The notes under the pieces: generated by a model
Database searches by the model: none
Told to the model about the DNA's origin: nothing
What the model saw: the letters and a program-made list of their open reading frames with translations, nothing else
Shown here: positions 47,894 through 56,730 of the stretch, one piece after another
Layout: each line of letters opens with the position of its first letter
Numbering within the stretch: the first letter of the stretch is position 1
Position numbers and translations under genes: made by a program
Source: Rapana venosa
Lineage: Eukaryota > Mollusca > Gastropoda > Neogastropoda > Muricidae
Assembly: GCA_028751875.1 (NCBI GenBank)
Contig: CM054159.1
Span: 637,613 to 701,612 of the forward strand
Length of the DNA: 64,000 bases
Reading direction: 5' to 3'

Positions 47894-48036
47894 TAGCGCC
47901 CAGACCACCACTCATGGTCTAATGGATGGGGGAAAAATTTCCGGTCCAAACGGGGTACGAACCGCCGCACACTTCAGACCCGGACTTTTCGCTTTCTAGA
48001 CAGGCGCGTTACCTCTAGACCACCGATCCACTGCTA
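47519..48036 (-). mobile_element. Composite SINE insertion with internal poly(A) and 8-bp TSD
   Basis: Flanked by an 8-bp direct repeat CACTGCTA at 47519-47526 and 48029-48036. The left arm of the inverted repeat has the uninterrupted empty site (around 42081-42090, reverse strand). On the minus strand: a tRNA head with A box TGGTCTAGAGGTAA and B box GGTTCGTACCC (47948-48030), a body (CGGATGAGACGATAAACCGA), a long poly(A) (T run 47709-47743), then a second module (GGTGGCGCAGCGCTAAGTGG ... GCGCTATATAAATTCC) ending in an ATT-type tail. One TSD encloses both modules, so they probably inserted together. Confidence 0.8.
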
Positions 48037-48330
48037 GGTGATTTAGACAAGCAAACTATCATTTATATGTATTCATGGTGTTATTCCTATTACATGCGTG
48101 TGCAGTGTTGATTCTAGGGTGCGCCCTTGCTGGATTCAGGCATTTTTTTCAAAATTGCTGCAAAATGATCCCGGCAGTGCGCCCTAACAGACGCAAAAAA
48201 ATCCTGGATAGCCCATCGCAACTGCTGTTTGTATAATCTCTATATAAAAAAAAGCACTAGGCCTTCTTCTGCAGAAGTTATCCCTGGATGCTTCAGATTG
48301 GCTAGGTGCCTCACTTTTGACCAATCACAA

Positions 48331-48516
48331 AACTAGTTCGTCCTTTTCAACTCTACTGTACCACGGTTCCTGCCACGCTCATTACATTGATACCTCAGGA
48401 ACAGCAAGATTTTCTGAATCATGGAAACTAGTTTGTCCTTTTCAACTCTACTGTACCACCGTTCCTGCCACACTCATTACATTGATACCCCAGGGACAGC
48501 AAGATTTTGTGACTAG
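48331..48516. repeat. 95-bp local tandem duplication in right arm
   Basis: Two units starting AACTAGTT(C/T)GTCCTTTTCA, each with ACTCTACTGTACCAC and ACAGCAAGATTTT. The left arm has one unit only (around 41685-41760, reversed). Confidence 0.9.
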
Positions 48517-48723
48517 GTCTAGCCCCTACAAGTGATCATTCCTAATAAAGCCTGCTCGCCCTACTCTGTTGCCCTCTTCATTTACATCATCTTCCAAGAG
48601 ACTGTGTACTTCAACAAGTAGCAGGATGGGGACAGAGATGGTTGAGGAGATAGCAGACACCGTCCCAGCAGGTTCAGAGCAGGTAGATCTAGTTAGACAA
48701 GTAGCCCTGGCTTACGAGCAGTG

Positions 48724-49505
48724 ATCATGGCATGCAGTAGGCTGTCGACTGTGTATCAAGTGCAGTAGGCTATCAACTGTGTATCAAGTGCAGTAGGCTA
48801 TCAACTGTGTATCAAGTGCAGTAGGCTGTCGACTGTGTATCAAGTGCAGTAGGCTATTAACTGTGTATCAAGAGCAGTAGGCTGTCGACTGTGTATAGTA
48901 GGCTGTGGACTGTGTATCAAGTGCAGTAGGCTATCGACTGTGTATCAAGTGCAGTAGGCTGTCGACTGTGTGTCAAGTGCAGTAGGCTGTCGACTGTGTG
49001 TCAAGTGCAGTAGGCTATCAACTGTGTATCAAGTGCAGTAGGCTATCGACTGTGTATCAAGTGAAGTAGGCTATCAACTGTGTATCAAGTGCAGTAGGCT
49101 GTCGACTGTGTATCAAGTGCAGTAGGCTGTCGACTGTGTATCAAGTGCGGTAGGCTGTCGACTGTGTATCAAGTGCAGTAGGCTGTCGACTATGTATCAA
49201 GTGCGGTAGGCTGTCGACTGTGTATCAAGTGCGGTAGGCTGTCGACTGTGTATCAAGTGCGGTAGGCTGTAGACTGTGTATCAAGTGCGGTAGGCTATCG
49301 ACTGTGTATCAAGTGCGGTAGGCTATCGACTGTATCAAGTGCGGTAGGCTGTCGACTGTGTATCAAGTGCGGTAGGCTGTCGACTGTGTATCAAGTGCAG
49401 TAGGCTGTCGACTGTGTATCAAGTGCAGTAGGCTGTCGACTGTGTATCAAGTGCAGTAGGCTGTCAACTGCGTATCAAGTGCGGTAGGCTGTCGACTGTG
49501 TATCA
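48724..49505. repeat. 28-bp minisatellite, about 27 copies
   Basis: Units AGTAGGCTGTCGACTGTGTA plus TCAAGTGC, with point variants (GTCGAC or ATCAAC or ATCGAC, and GCAG or GCGG). GCGG units cluster at 49145-49375. A SalI-type GTCGAC recurs in most units. Confidence 0.98.
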
Positions 49506-49689
49506 AACAATTAACATGGAAAGAGCAATGCCTTCACTAAAGGAGGATAGGCTAATTGCAGAATAGCTTTTGAGCATCGCATAATCTCTCTCTCACTCTC
49601 TCTCTCAATGTGTGATCTGGGGGAGATCCACATGAGGGGACGAGAACTGAAGGGGTGTTCTGTTAGTAAGCTGCTGCAAATTTTTGCAT

Positions 49690-50625
49690 TTTAGCTTCAA
49701 AATGTCAGTTACTGGCCTTCCAGCAACTGTAATAACAACTTTAAACGCCCTGCTGATCGACAAGGTGGTATCAAGTTGGAAAGTGGCTCGCAGCAGCGTT
49801 GTGTTCGTCTTGCCAATGAAGACAGCTGACAAGTCAGTGTCAACAGAAATGGGGGACCTGTGCTGAACAGTAACTCCAGTGTGAACCATAACTCCCGTGT
49901 TCAGTACTATAGCAAGAAACCCCCTTGTCAAATACGTGGTGATGTCCAAAGAAGCAGACAACACCAAGAAAGACAGGCAAGTCGCCAATGTGACAGTGAC
50001 AGTGTCTTGGAAGAGCCGGTCTTGTGTAACATTGACTCCCTGCTCGATGTGGAAACAGAAGAAAAACAAACCAGTGTGTACACAGAACTGTGTGTCAGCA
50101 GTGAATTGAATGCCTCGCCACACCAGATTCACTTGATCTACTGTGTGATCCAGCAACAGACAGCAAGATTGGTGTGTCTTCTGAGGCGTCTGATGTGCAG
50201 GAAGAGCTGACAGTTGGCTGCACAGTGGATGACTCTGATACTGGTATTGTGAAACAGTATGTGTCTACTCTAACTGACAAACGTGTGCAGCATTGATTAA
50301 GGGACAGCAAGAGAAACACACAGTTTCGAAAGGTGGTGGTACATAGTTCAGGGGATCAAAACATTGTGATGTGTGAATCAGATGACATCACCCTGGAATA
50401 CTCTTGGAATGGAGATCCTGGCGAGGAATCTAAGTGTGTGTTCTGGTACATCAAGCAAGAAGAGAAAAACATGTTGCCAGAAGAACCTGTCAGGCTTGCC
50501 AGACTTTGTAAAGGGAAGCAGTGTACTAACACACAACATGCAGCTACAGTGGCGAGTGCTGAGAGGGAATTACATCATCTTCAGGACCTGATCCGGTCTT
50601 ACATGGGCTGACATAGCTGGCTGTA
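49690..50625 (+). pseudogene. Broken coding remnant with an Ig-like stretch
   Basis: One plus-strand frame runs from about 49690 (MSVTGLPATVITTLNAL) through KYVVMSKEADNTKKDRQVAN to CTQNCVSAVN at about 50109, with in-frame stops near 49864 and 49880. A second open part (50333-50611) reads CESDDITLEYSWNGDPGEE then CVFWYIKQEE, resembling the B and C strands of an immunoglobulin domain with Cys and the core Trp. The end of that domain reads better after a frame change (SSVLTHNMQLQ, NYIIFRT). Codon composition favours this strand over the 183-codon antisense frame. A decayed gene for a secreted or surface protein is a reasonable guess. No parent is named. Confidence 0.4.
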
Positions 50626-50879
50626 GACTGGAAAAGGAAAGGCTGTTTTAAAATTGAGACACTTGAGACACAGACAATAATGTATCGAATCTTGATGTAC
50701 ATACCACTACTGCCATGGTTTCCATGTCATTGTAATCGGGTTGCATTCGATCGTTGTTACTGTGCCGCTATATGGCTTGATATGCTAAATCAGCATAAAT
50801 TTTGTAAATTTGGGATACAATTGAATCTGGGCCAAAATTCATCGACTTATCCATCTGCCTTTCAACCCTCCTCACCCTC

Positions 50880-50930
50880 TCCGTCTCATCTGAATCGTGG
50901 AATATACAGATTTGACACCTCCTCTCTCTC

Positions 50931-50976
<46 letters not shown>

Positions 50977-51400
50977 TCTCCTCTCTCCTCTCAGTGTATC
51001 ATTGGGAGGGAGGGAGGAACCAAGATTTGGTCATTGGCTTCCTCTCAACTAGATCTAGCTCTCTGAATCTGGAAATACAATTTTCATCTCTCTGCACTCT
51101 CTCTCTCTCTCACACACCCACACACCACACACCACTGGGGGAGGGGGGGGGGATTTTTTATCTTGGCTCTCTCTCTCTCTCTCTCTACTCTGCTCTGCTC
51201 TCTTCTCTCTCTCTCAGTGTACACATTCTGGGGGGGAAAGACTTAGATATTTGGTTTCACCTCTCTTCTCATTTAGATCTAGATCTTTTTCTCCAAATGT
51301 GGAAATAGAAATCTGACTTTGACCTCTCTCTCTCCCCCCTCTCTCTCCTCCTATCTTTCCCTTCTCCCCTCCACCCCAATCCCTCTCTCTCCTATGTTAT
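50880..51400. repeat. Three imperfect repeats of about 170 bp with TC and C runs
   Basis: Blocks of CTGAATC-x-TGGAA(A)TA-x-CA followed by TC-rich DNA and CAGTGTA(T/C)A recur at about 50885, 51063 and 51290 (the last diverged). A C homopolymer of about 40 bases at 50934-50973 and CA and TC runs at 51100-51220 are embedded. Pro-, Ser- and Leu-rich frames are artefacts. Confidence 0.65.
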
Positions 51401-51506
51401 GAGTGCTTACTACAGATTAATTGCTACACTTAAGGTACAATAGTTTAATCCTTTCTGCCTGTTTGTTTTGTTTCTCTTCCTTGAAAAATGGCAGAAACAA
51501 GGAGTA
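51401..51506. other. Short unannotated stretch
   Basis: Nothing recognised. It directly precedes the 3' end of the minus-strand LINE. Confidence 0.4.
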
Positions 51507-52340
51507 CATCATCATCATCATCAGTCCCGTGACCTTGGCGGTGGTGGGGGAGACACGAAAGACGATGCCGTGGTAAGCCTCCTCCATCCATCTCGGTCCT
51601 CGGCTCTGCACAGTAGTGCCGAGTCATTCATCCTGGTCTGATGTTGTCCATCCATGACTTGTTCTGTCTTCCCCTCTTTCTGCCACCTTCCAGTGTTCCC
51701 TGCAGTACTGTTTTTGGCAGAGTGTTGTGGCGGGTGACGTGGCCGAACCATGTCAGCTTTTTTTCTTGACGATGGGGGAAAAGGGGGTTCCTGGGACCTG
51801 CCAGCCGTTTTTTAAATTTGACTCTTAAAAAAATTTTCTTTGGGGTCTTTCGTTCTCTCCAGTATATGCCCATTTGTTTTCAAAGGGCATTTTGTTTCGA
51901 ATGACGGGGACCCGCTTTGCTGTTTCAGCGTAAATGTCCAGGTTTCATTTCCTTTAACAGGGGATCGACTGATTTAGGGCTTTGAGAGTTTTAGTTTGAT
52001 TGGGAAACTGACCCTCTTTACTTTTCATATGGGGGTTTGATTTTTTTGTCATGGAAGATTTCCCATGGCTTTTCGACTTTATTTCTGTCGTCGATCGCCC
52101 ACCCTTTTTGCGAGTGTAGCCCCCAAAGGTTTTAAAAAGCTTTCTACCCCCCAGTTTTTGGCCGTTCATGAAAATTTTTAGCAGTGCTTTGCTGTGCTGT
52201 TCAAAAGTATTTTAAATTTTTTCTCCGAAGCTCACCCCACCCCATATGCCCCGTTTGGGTTCCCCAATTCGGGTCTTTAAGATTTGCAGCTCTGTGTTCC
52301 CTTCCCCCCATGAGGTCAATGTCCCGGCAAAACCTTTAAT
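51507..52340 (-). mobile_element. RTE-like LINE, 3' part of the reverse transcriptase
   Basis: Minus-strand reading from high to low coordinates: IDLMGG after the ADD region (near 52320), NTELQ, AQQSTAK, MNGQKL (52169), GRSTTEIKS, TKLN- and FPNQTKTLKALNQS (52000), then LTWFGHVTRHNTLPKTVLQG (51750), GRKRGRQNKSWMDN and DRDGWRRLTTASS (51560). It ends with a GAT-repeat tail (CATCATCATCATCATCA at 51507-51523). This is the palm/thumb and C-terminus of an endonuclease-reverse transcriptase. Quality collapses from about 51750 upward, within the element. The sequence beyond 52340 is too altered to follow. Confidence 0.8.
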
Positions 52341-53298
52341 TTGTTGGGGGTTTCTGCCCCCAAAATGGAAAAGGTTTAGAGGGGAAATTATTTTTAAATA
52401 AAAAAAAATAAAGGGGAAAAAAGGAATTTCAAATTTTAAAAGCCCCAATAAAATTTTAAAAAAAAGTTGAAAAAAAAAGGGGGAAAAAAAAATTTTAAAA
52501 AAAAAAAAAATTTAAAAAAAAAAAAAATTTCTGGGGGCCTCCAAAGGTTTTCCAAAACTTAAAAGGGGATTTTGGAAATAAAGGGTTTGTGGAAACCCCT
52601 GGGGTTTTAAAGGGGTTTTTCCACGGTTTGGGGCAAAAAATTAAAAAGGGCTTCCCGGGTGGTTGTTTTGGGAAGGTTTCCTGTCCTTCTTAATTTTCCA
52701 AAATTTCTTGGGGGATGAATTCTTGTTTCCGGGGCAAAAGGGGCCTTTTTGGGTTCATAGTTTTGGCATTTCCTTTTTAAATTTTCCCCCCCCAAGGAGT
52801 GGGGGAAAAATTAAAAAAATTTCTTTCCCCCTTTTTGGGGGGGGGGAAAGGGGGGGGGGCTTGGCCCCTTTTTATAAAACCCAAAATAACACGGGTTTCC
52901 GGGGTTGTGAAATTTTTTAACATTCCCAAAAAAAACCCTTTCCCCCAAGGAGTCGGGGGGCTTTTAAACAAAAAATACTTTTTTTTTGGGGGGGGGGGAA
53001 ACCCCCAGGGGAAAATCCTAAAAAACCACTGAAAATTTATTTTAACTTTTGACAAAAAAGATTCAATTTTTGGTTTTTCAGGAAGGGCTTGGCTTTTTTG
53101 TAAAACCACCCTTTTTTGGTTTTCTTAACACACGAAAATTTACCCCGGAGGAAAAGGGGAAGCAAAAGGTTGAGGGAAAAAAGTGTTTGGTCCCACCCTT
53201 TTTGGTTTGCAGGCGAAAACATTGGACGGGGGAAAGGAAAGGGAAAGGAGAGGTTTAGTCCCTTGCCCGGCCCGGTCTAGTGCGGCGGCCAAAGGGGT

Positions 53299-53337
<39 letters not shown>

Positions 53338-53404
53338 GGGGTAGGGGTTTTTTGTTTTTCATTTATTATCAAATGACTTGAAAAAAAAAGGGGAAAGGGG
53401 GAAG
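52341..53404. other. Homopolymer-stretched sequence, G run
   Basis: Runs of A, T, G and C dominate. A G homopolymer of about 40 bases lies at about 53298-53336. It may hold more of the LINE but nothing can be read. Confidence 0.5.
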
Positions 53405-53975
53405 AGGCTAGAGCTGCAGATATCCTTACATTTGAATCCCAAACACCAGGAAAAAATCTGCTGAGCTGCTTTTTCCCTGTACAGTTTTTAACCCCAAAAA
53501 CAAAAAGGGGAAAATCTGCTAAGCTGCAAAATATCCGTCCCGTTCTGAACTGCCAAACAAAAGGAAAACGGCTAAAAGGCCAGAAAATCCTTTACAGTTC
53601 GAACTGAAAAACACAGGGGGAAAAAATCCTAGGCTCAGAACCCTGTACATTTTTAACCCCAAAAACACTTGGGAAAAAACTGTGGGAGCTGCAGATATCC
53701 TTACAGTTCTAAAACTGCCAAACACACGGGGAAAATCTGCTAGAGCTGCAAAATACCCCTTGTCAGTTCTGAACTCCCAAAACCGGGGGAAAAACTGTTT
53801 AGAGCGCGTATCCTGACATTTCTGAACTCCCAAAACCCACATGGGGGAAAAATCGGGCTAGGCTGCAGAATCCGGGTACTTTTCCGAATGCCAAACACAT
53901 AGGGAAAATCTGCTAGACCCTGCAGATTTCCTGTAATTTTCTGAACTGCCAACACATAGGGAAAATCGGTGAGGC
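53405..53975. repeat. Minisatellite, unit about 56 bp
   Basis: About ten units built of CTGCTAGAGCTGCAGATATC, CTTACAGTTCTGAACTGCC and AAACACATGGGGAAAA. Overlapping minus-strand frames (for example 53519-53842) are repeat translations. Confidence 0.9.
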
Positions 53976-54401
53976 GAACCTTTTTAAACAGCAGACGGGG
54001 GGACCCCCCTCCCCCTTCAACCCAAACTGAAAATTTTTCATTTTGGGAACAAACCTCTCCCCCTTACCCCATTTTCAAAATGTATGGCTAGGAAAAAAAA
54101 CTTTATGTTTGGTTTTTCCCCACACCACAAGACACACACGCACACACACGCGCACTTTTTTCCCTGTGGGTGGGGGGGGGGGGGGCCGGGGGGTGTTTTA
54201 AAAAATGAAATTTAAAATGTTTGTTTTTTAAAACACAGAAATTTATTTTTTCCCCTTCTTTTAAAAAAAAAAAATTTATACGTATTTAGAAAAGCTTTTT
54301 CCCTTTTTTTCCCCTGCCCTTTTTTTTCTTTTTGGTATGTACACACACGCACGCACGCTCACCCCCAACACACTTGTTTTTTTTTGTTGCTTTTTAATAC
54401 A
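53976..54401. other. Low-quality DNA with CA and G runs
   Basis: CA/CG-rich at 54121-54152 and 54340-54362, G run at 54169-54184. No gene. Confidence 0.5.
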
Positions 54402-54411
54402 TTCACCATAG

Positions 54412-54541
54412 AATTAAAAGAAAAAGTCAGAAATGATGCTAAAAACTTTGGAATGGGCCCTGAAATGGAAACTGCCAAAGAAAATATAAAAATTATGGCT
54501 TTGCACGGGGTCCACATAGAGGGGGGAAATTTTCCCCTTTC
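54412..54541 (+). CDS. Possible exon, unknown protein
   Basis: A T-rich tract and ATTCACCATAG (acceptor at 54410-54411) precede an open stretch reading ELKEKVRNDAKNFGMGPE then METAKENIKIMALHGVHIE, with balanced, helix-like composition unusual for this poor-quality region. The frame closes at 54542. No clear donor was found, so it would be a terminal exon or chance. I do not recognise the protein. Confidence 0.25.
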
Positions 54542-54689
54542 ATGATTTTGGGAATATAAATAGCCCCCCCAAAATACAAAACCCCCTTTTTTTATACCGG
54601 GAAAGGAAGTTTGAAAGCCCTATTTTATTAAATTTTTTTTCACCCAAAGGCTGCCCCTGGGGTTAAACCAATGGTGAGATTTCCGTTTG

Positions 54690-55045
54690 TGCCCTTTTTT
54701 AAAACCGGCCATAAGGGTAGCCGCGTTTCCACTTTGGGAGGGTGTTAAACACAACCCCTGTGTGGATGTGTTTTGACATTTTTTTCATCTTTTCCTCCCG
54801 GGCTTTGAAATGGCCCACTCTTCTGTAAAGCGAAACGGGTTTTTCTTGGGGGTGCAAGTGTTCAGCGGTGTTTCATCCCTGGGGCCCTTTGGTTTTAAAA
54901 AGTCTCATTGGGATTTGAGCCCGGTTCTGATTTTAAAACCCCGGGGGGAAAATCCCCTAAAAACGGGTGCTAAGGGTGCTCAACCCGGGCTGTCAATAAC
55001 AAGCGAAATGCTCAAACCCAAAAGGTTTCCCCACTCACTAAAACC
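54690..55045 (-). mobile_element. SINE S1-like, degraded, reverse orientation
   Basis: Reverse-strand S1 landmarks are altered but in order: ATGGCCCACTCTTCTGTAAAGCG (in pieces, 54812-54835), CTGGGGCCCTTTGG and AAGTCTCATTGGGATTTGA, then the tRNA-head B box region CAACCCGGGCTGTC at about 54980 and AATGCTCAAACCC near 55010. It matches 46985-47342 in layout. Confidence 0.6.
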
Positions 55046-55057
55046 CCTTTTGGAAGT

Positions 55058-56085
55058 TTTTGTCCTGTTGAAAAGGCTGTCCTCAGTATTCCTTTTTTAT
55101 AAACTGTTGACAGAGCTGTCCCCCCATGTGTTGCTGTTCTTTGTTCGTTGCCAAAAGTGTCCTCGTGTTTTTCTGTTTTTGTTCTGTTGACAGGTTTCCC
55201 CTAATGTGTTGCTGTTCTTTGTTCTGTTGACAGGTTTGTCCTCGTGTGTTGCTGTTTTTGTTAAACAGAGCGCCCTCATGGTTGCTTTTTATGTCCTGTT
55301 GACAAGTTTGGCCCCATGGTTGTGTTTTTGTTCTGGACAGAGTTGTCCCTTTGTTTTGTTTTCTTTGTCCTGTTGACAGAGCTGCCCTCAGTGTTGCTGT
55401 TTTGCCCTGTTGACAGAGCGTCCTAAAGTGTTGCTGTTTTTTTCTGTTGACAGAGCTTCTGTGTGTTTTTTTTTGTTCGGGTGACAGAGCGTCCTCATGT
55501 TTTGCGGGTTTTTTTTCTGTTGACAGAGCTGCCCTCATGTTTTTGCTTTTTTTGTTTTTTGACAGAGCTTTTCCCAGGTGTGCGTTTATGTTCGTTGAAA
55601 AGGGGTTTCCTCGTGTTTTTGCGTTTTTGTTCTGTTGACGAGTTCCCCCACATGGGGTTACTGTTTATTTTCTGTTGACCGCTGTCATGAAAGTTTTTTA
55701 AATGGGGGTTTGGGTAGAGTTGCCCCTTGTGGGGTTTTCTGTTTTATGTTCTTTTGACAGGCTTCCTCGTGCGTTGTTTTTTATGCTCTTTTGACAGAGC
55801 TGCATGTGTTGCAGTTTTTGTTGCCAGTTTTTCCCCTCATGGTTGCCGTTTATTTTTCTTTTTGTCAAGTGCCCTCATTTGTTGGGTTTTTGTTTGTTGC
55901 AGAGCTGTCCTCGGGTGTTGCTTTTTTGTTCTGGGGGACGGGAGCTGCCCCGGTTTTTTGCTGTTTTTTGTTTGTTGACAGAGCTGTCCTGGGGTTGCTG
56001 TTTTTGTTCTTTTTGACGAGCTGTAAAAAACATTGCGGGTTTTGTTCGGTTGCCAAAAGCTGTACTCATGAAATTGCTTTTTATG
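55058..56085. repeat. Minisatellite, unit about 36 bp
   Basis: About 28 units of TGTTGCTGTTTTTGTTCTGT plus TGACAGAGCTGTCCTCG. Open frames on both strands (up to 151 codons) are repeat translations. Confidence 0.9.
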
Positions 56086-56730
56086 TTTCTTGAAAGGGGG
56101 GCATCAAGGAAAGGGGAGATGGGGGGAGGAGAAGAGGAAGAAAAAGGCGGGTGCCCAAACCCCAAAGGGGAAAAAAGGGGCCCCGGCCCAAAAGGAGGAA
56201 AAGGCGGGGGAAAAGAAGTTTTGGGGGAAAGGAAAGAAAAGGGGGGGGCAAAAAAAGGGCATTTTAAAAACTTTGGGAAGGAAAGAAAAGGGGGGCAAAA
56301 AAAGGGCATTAGAATGAACATTGAAGGAAAAAAAAAGGGGGGGGAAAGAAAAGGCATTAGAAGGAACATTGAAGAAAGAAAAGCGGGGGCAAGAAAAGTC
56401 TTTAAAAAAGGAAATTGAAGGAAAGAAAAGGGGGAAAAAAAAAGGGGCATTAGAATGAACTTTAAAAGGAAAGAAAAGGGGGGCAAAAAAAAGGCCCTTT
56501 AAGAATGAACATTAAAGGAAAAAAAAGGGCGGGGGCAAGAAAGGCATTAGAAAGAACTTTGAAGGAAAAAAAAGGGGGGGAAAAAGGGAAAAGGCATTAG
56601 AAGGGCATTGAAGGAAAAAAAAGCGGGGGCAAAAAAAAGGCATTAGAATAAACATTAAAGGGAAAAGAAAAAAGGGGGCAAAAAAAAGGGCCCATTAAAA
56701 ATAAACATTGAAGGAGGGGGGAAAGGCAGG
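56086..56730. repeat. Minisatellite, unit about 46 bp
   Basis: About 14 purine-rich units of GGCATTAGAATGAACATTGA plus AGGAAAGAAAAGGGGGGCAAAA. It directly abuts the previous array. The 122- and 203-codon frames over it are artefacts. Confidence 0.9.

Larger units (their letters stand above)
46978..49610. repeat. Right arm of the large inverted repeat
   Basis: Reverse complement of 41195-42690 but about 1.1 kb longer. The extra length comes from a SINE insertion (47519-48036), a 95-bp local duplication (48331-48516) and expansion of the 28-bp minisatellite (48724-49505). Inner end: SINE S1 in minus orientation. Outer end: a TC run at 49587-49609. Conserved blocks include TTCCTTTTTATTCT, CTAGGTGATTTAGACAAGCA, GATCCCGGCAGTGCGCCCTA and CTAATTGCAGAATAG. 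Confidence 0.85.

Noticed and set aside
49605..50156. 183-codon minus-strand frame
   Set aside because: It is antisense to a plus-strand reading with more protein-like composition and Ig-type features. No motif was seen in it.
55083..56486. Open frames of 151 and 203 codons in the 55-56.5 kb arrays
   Set aside because: Both lie entirely or largely in tandem repeats; composition and periodicity follow the repeat unit.
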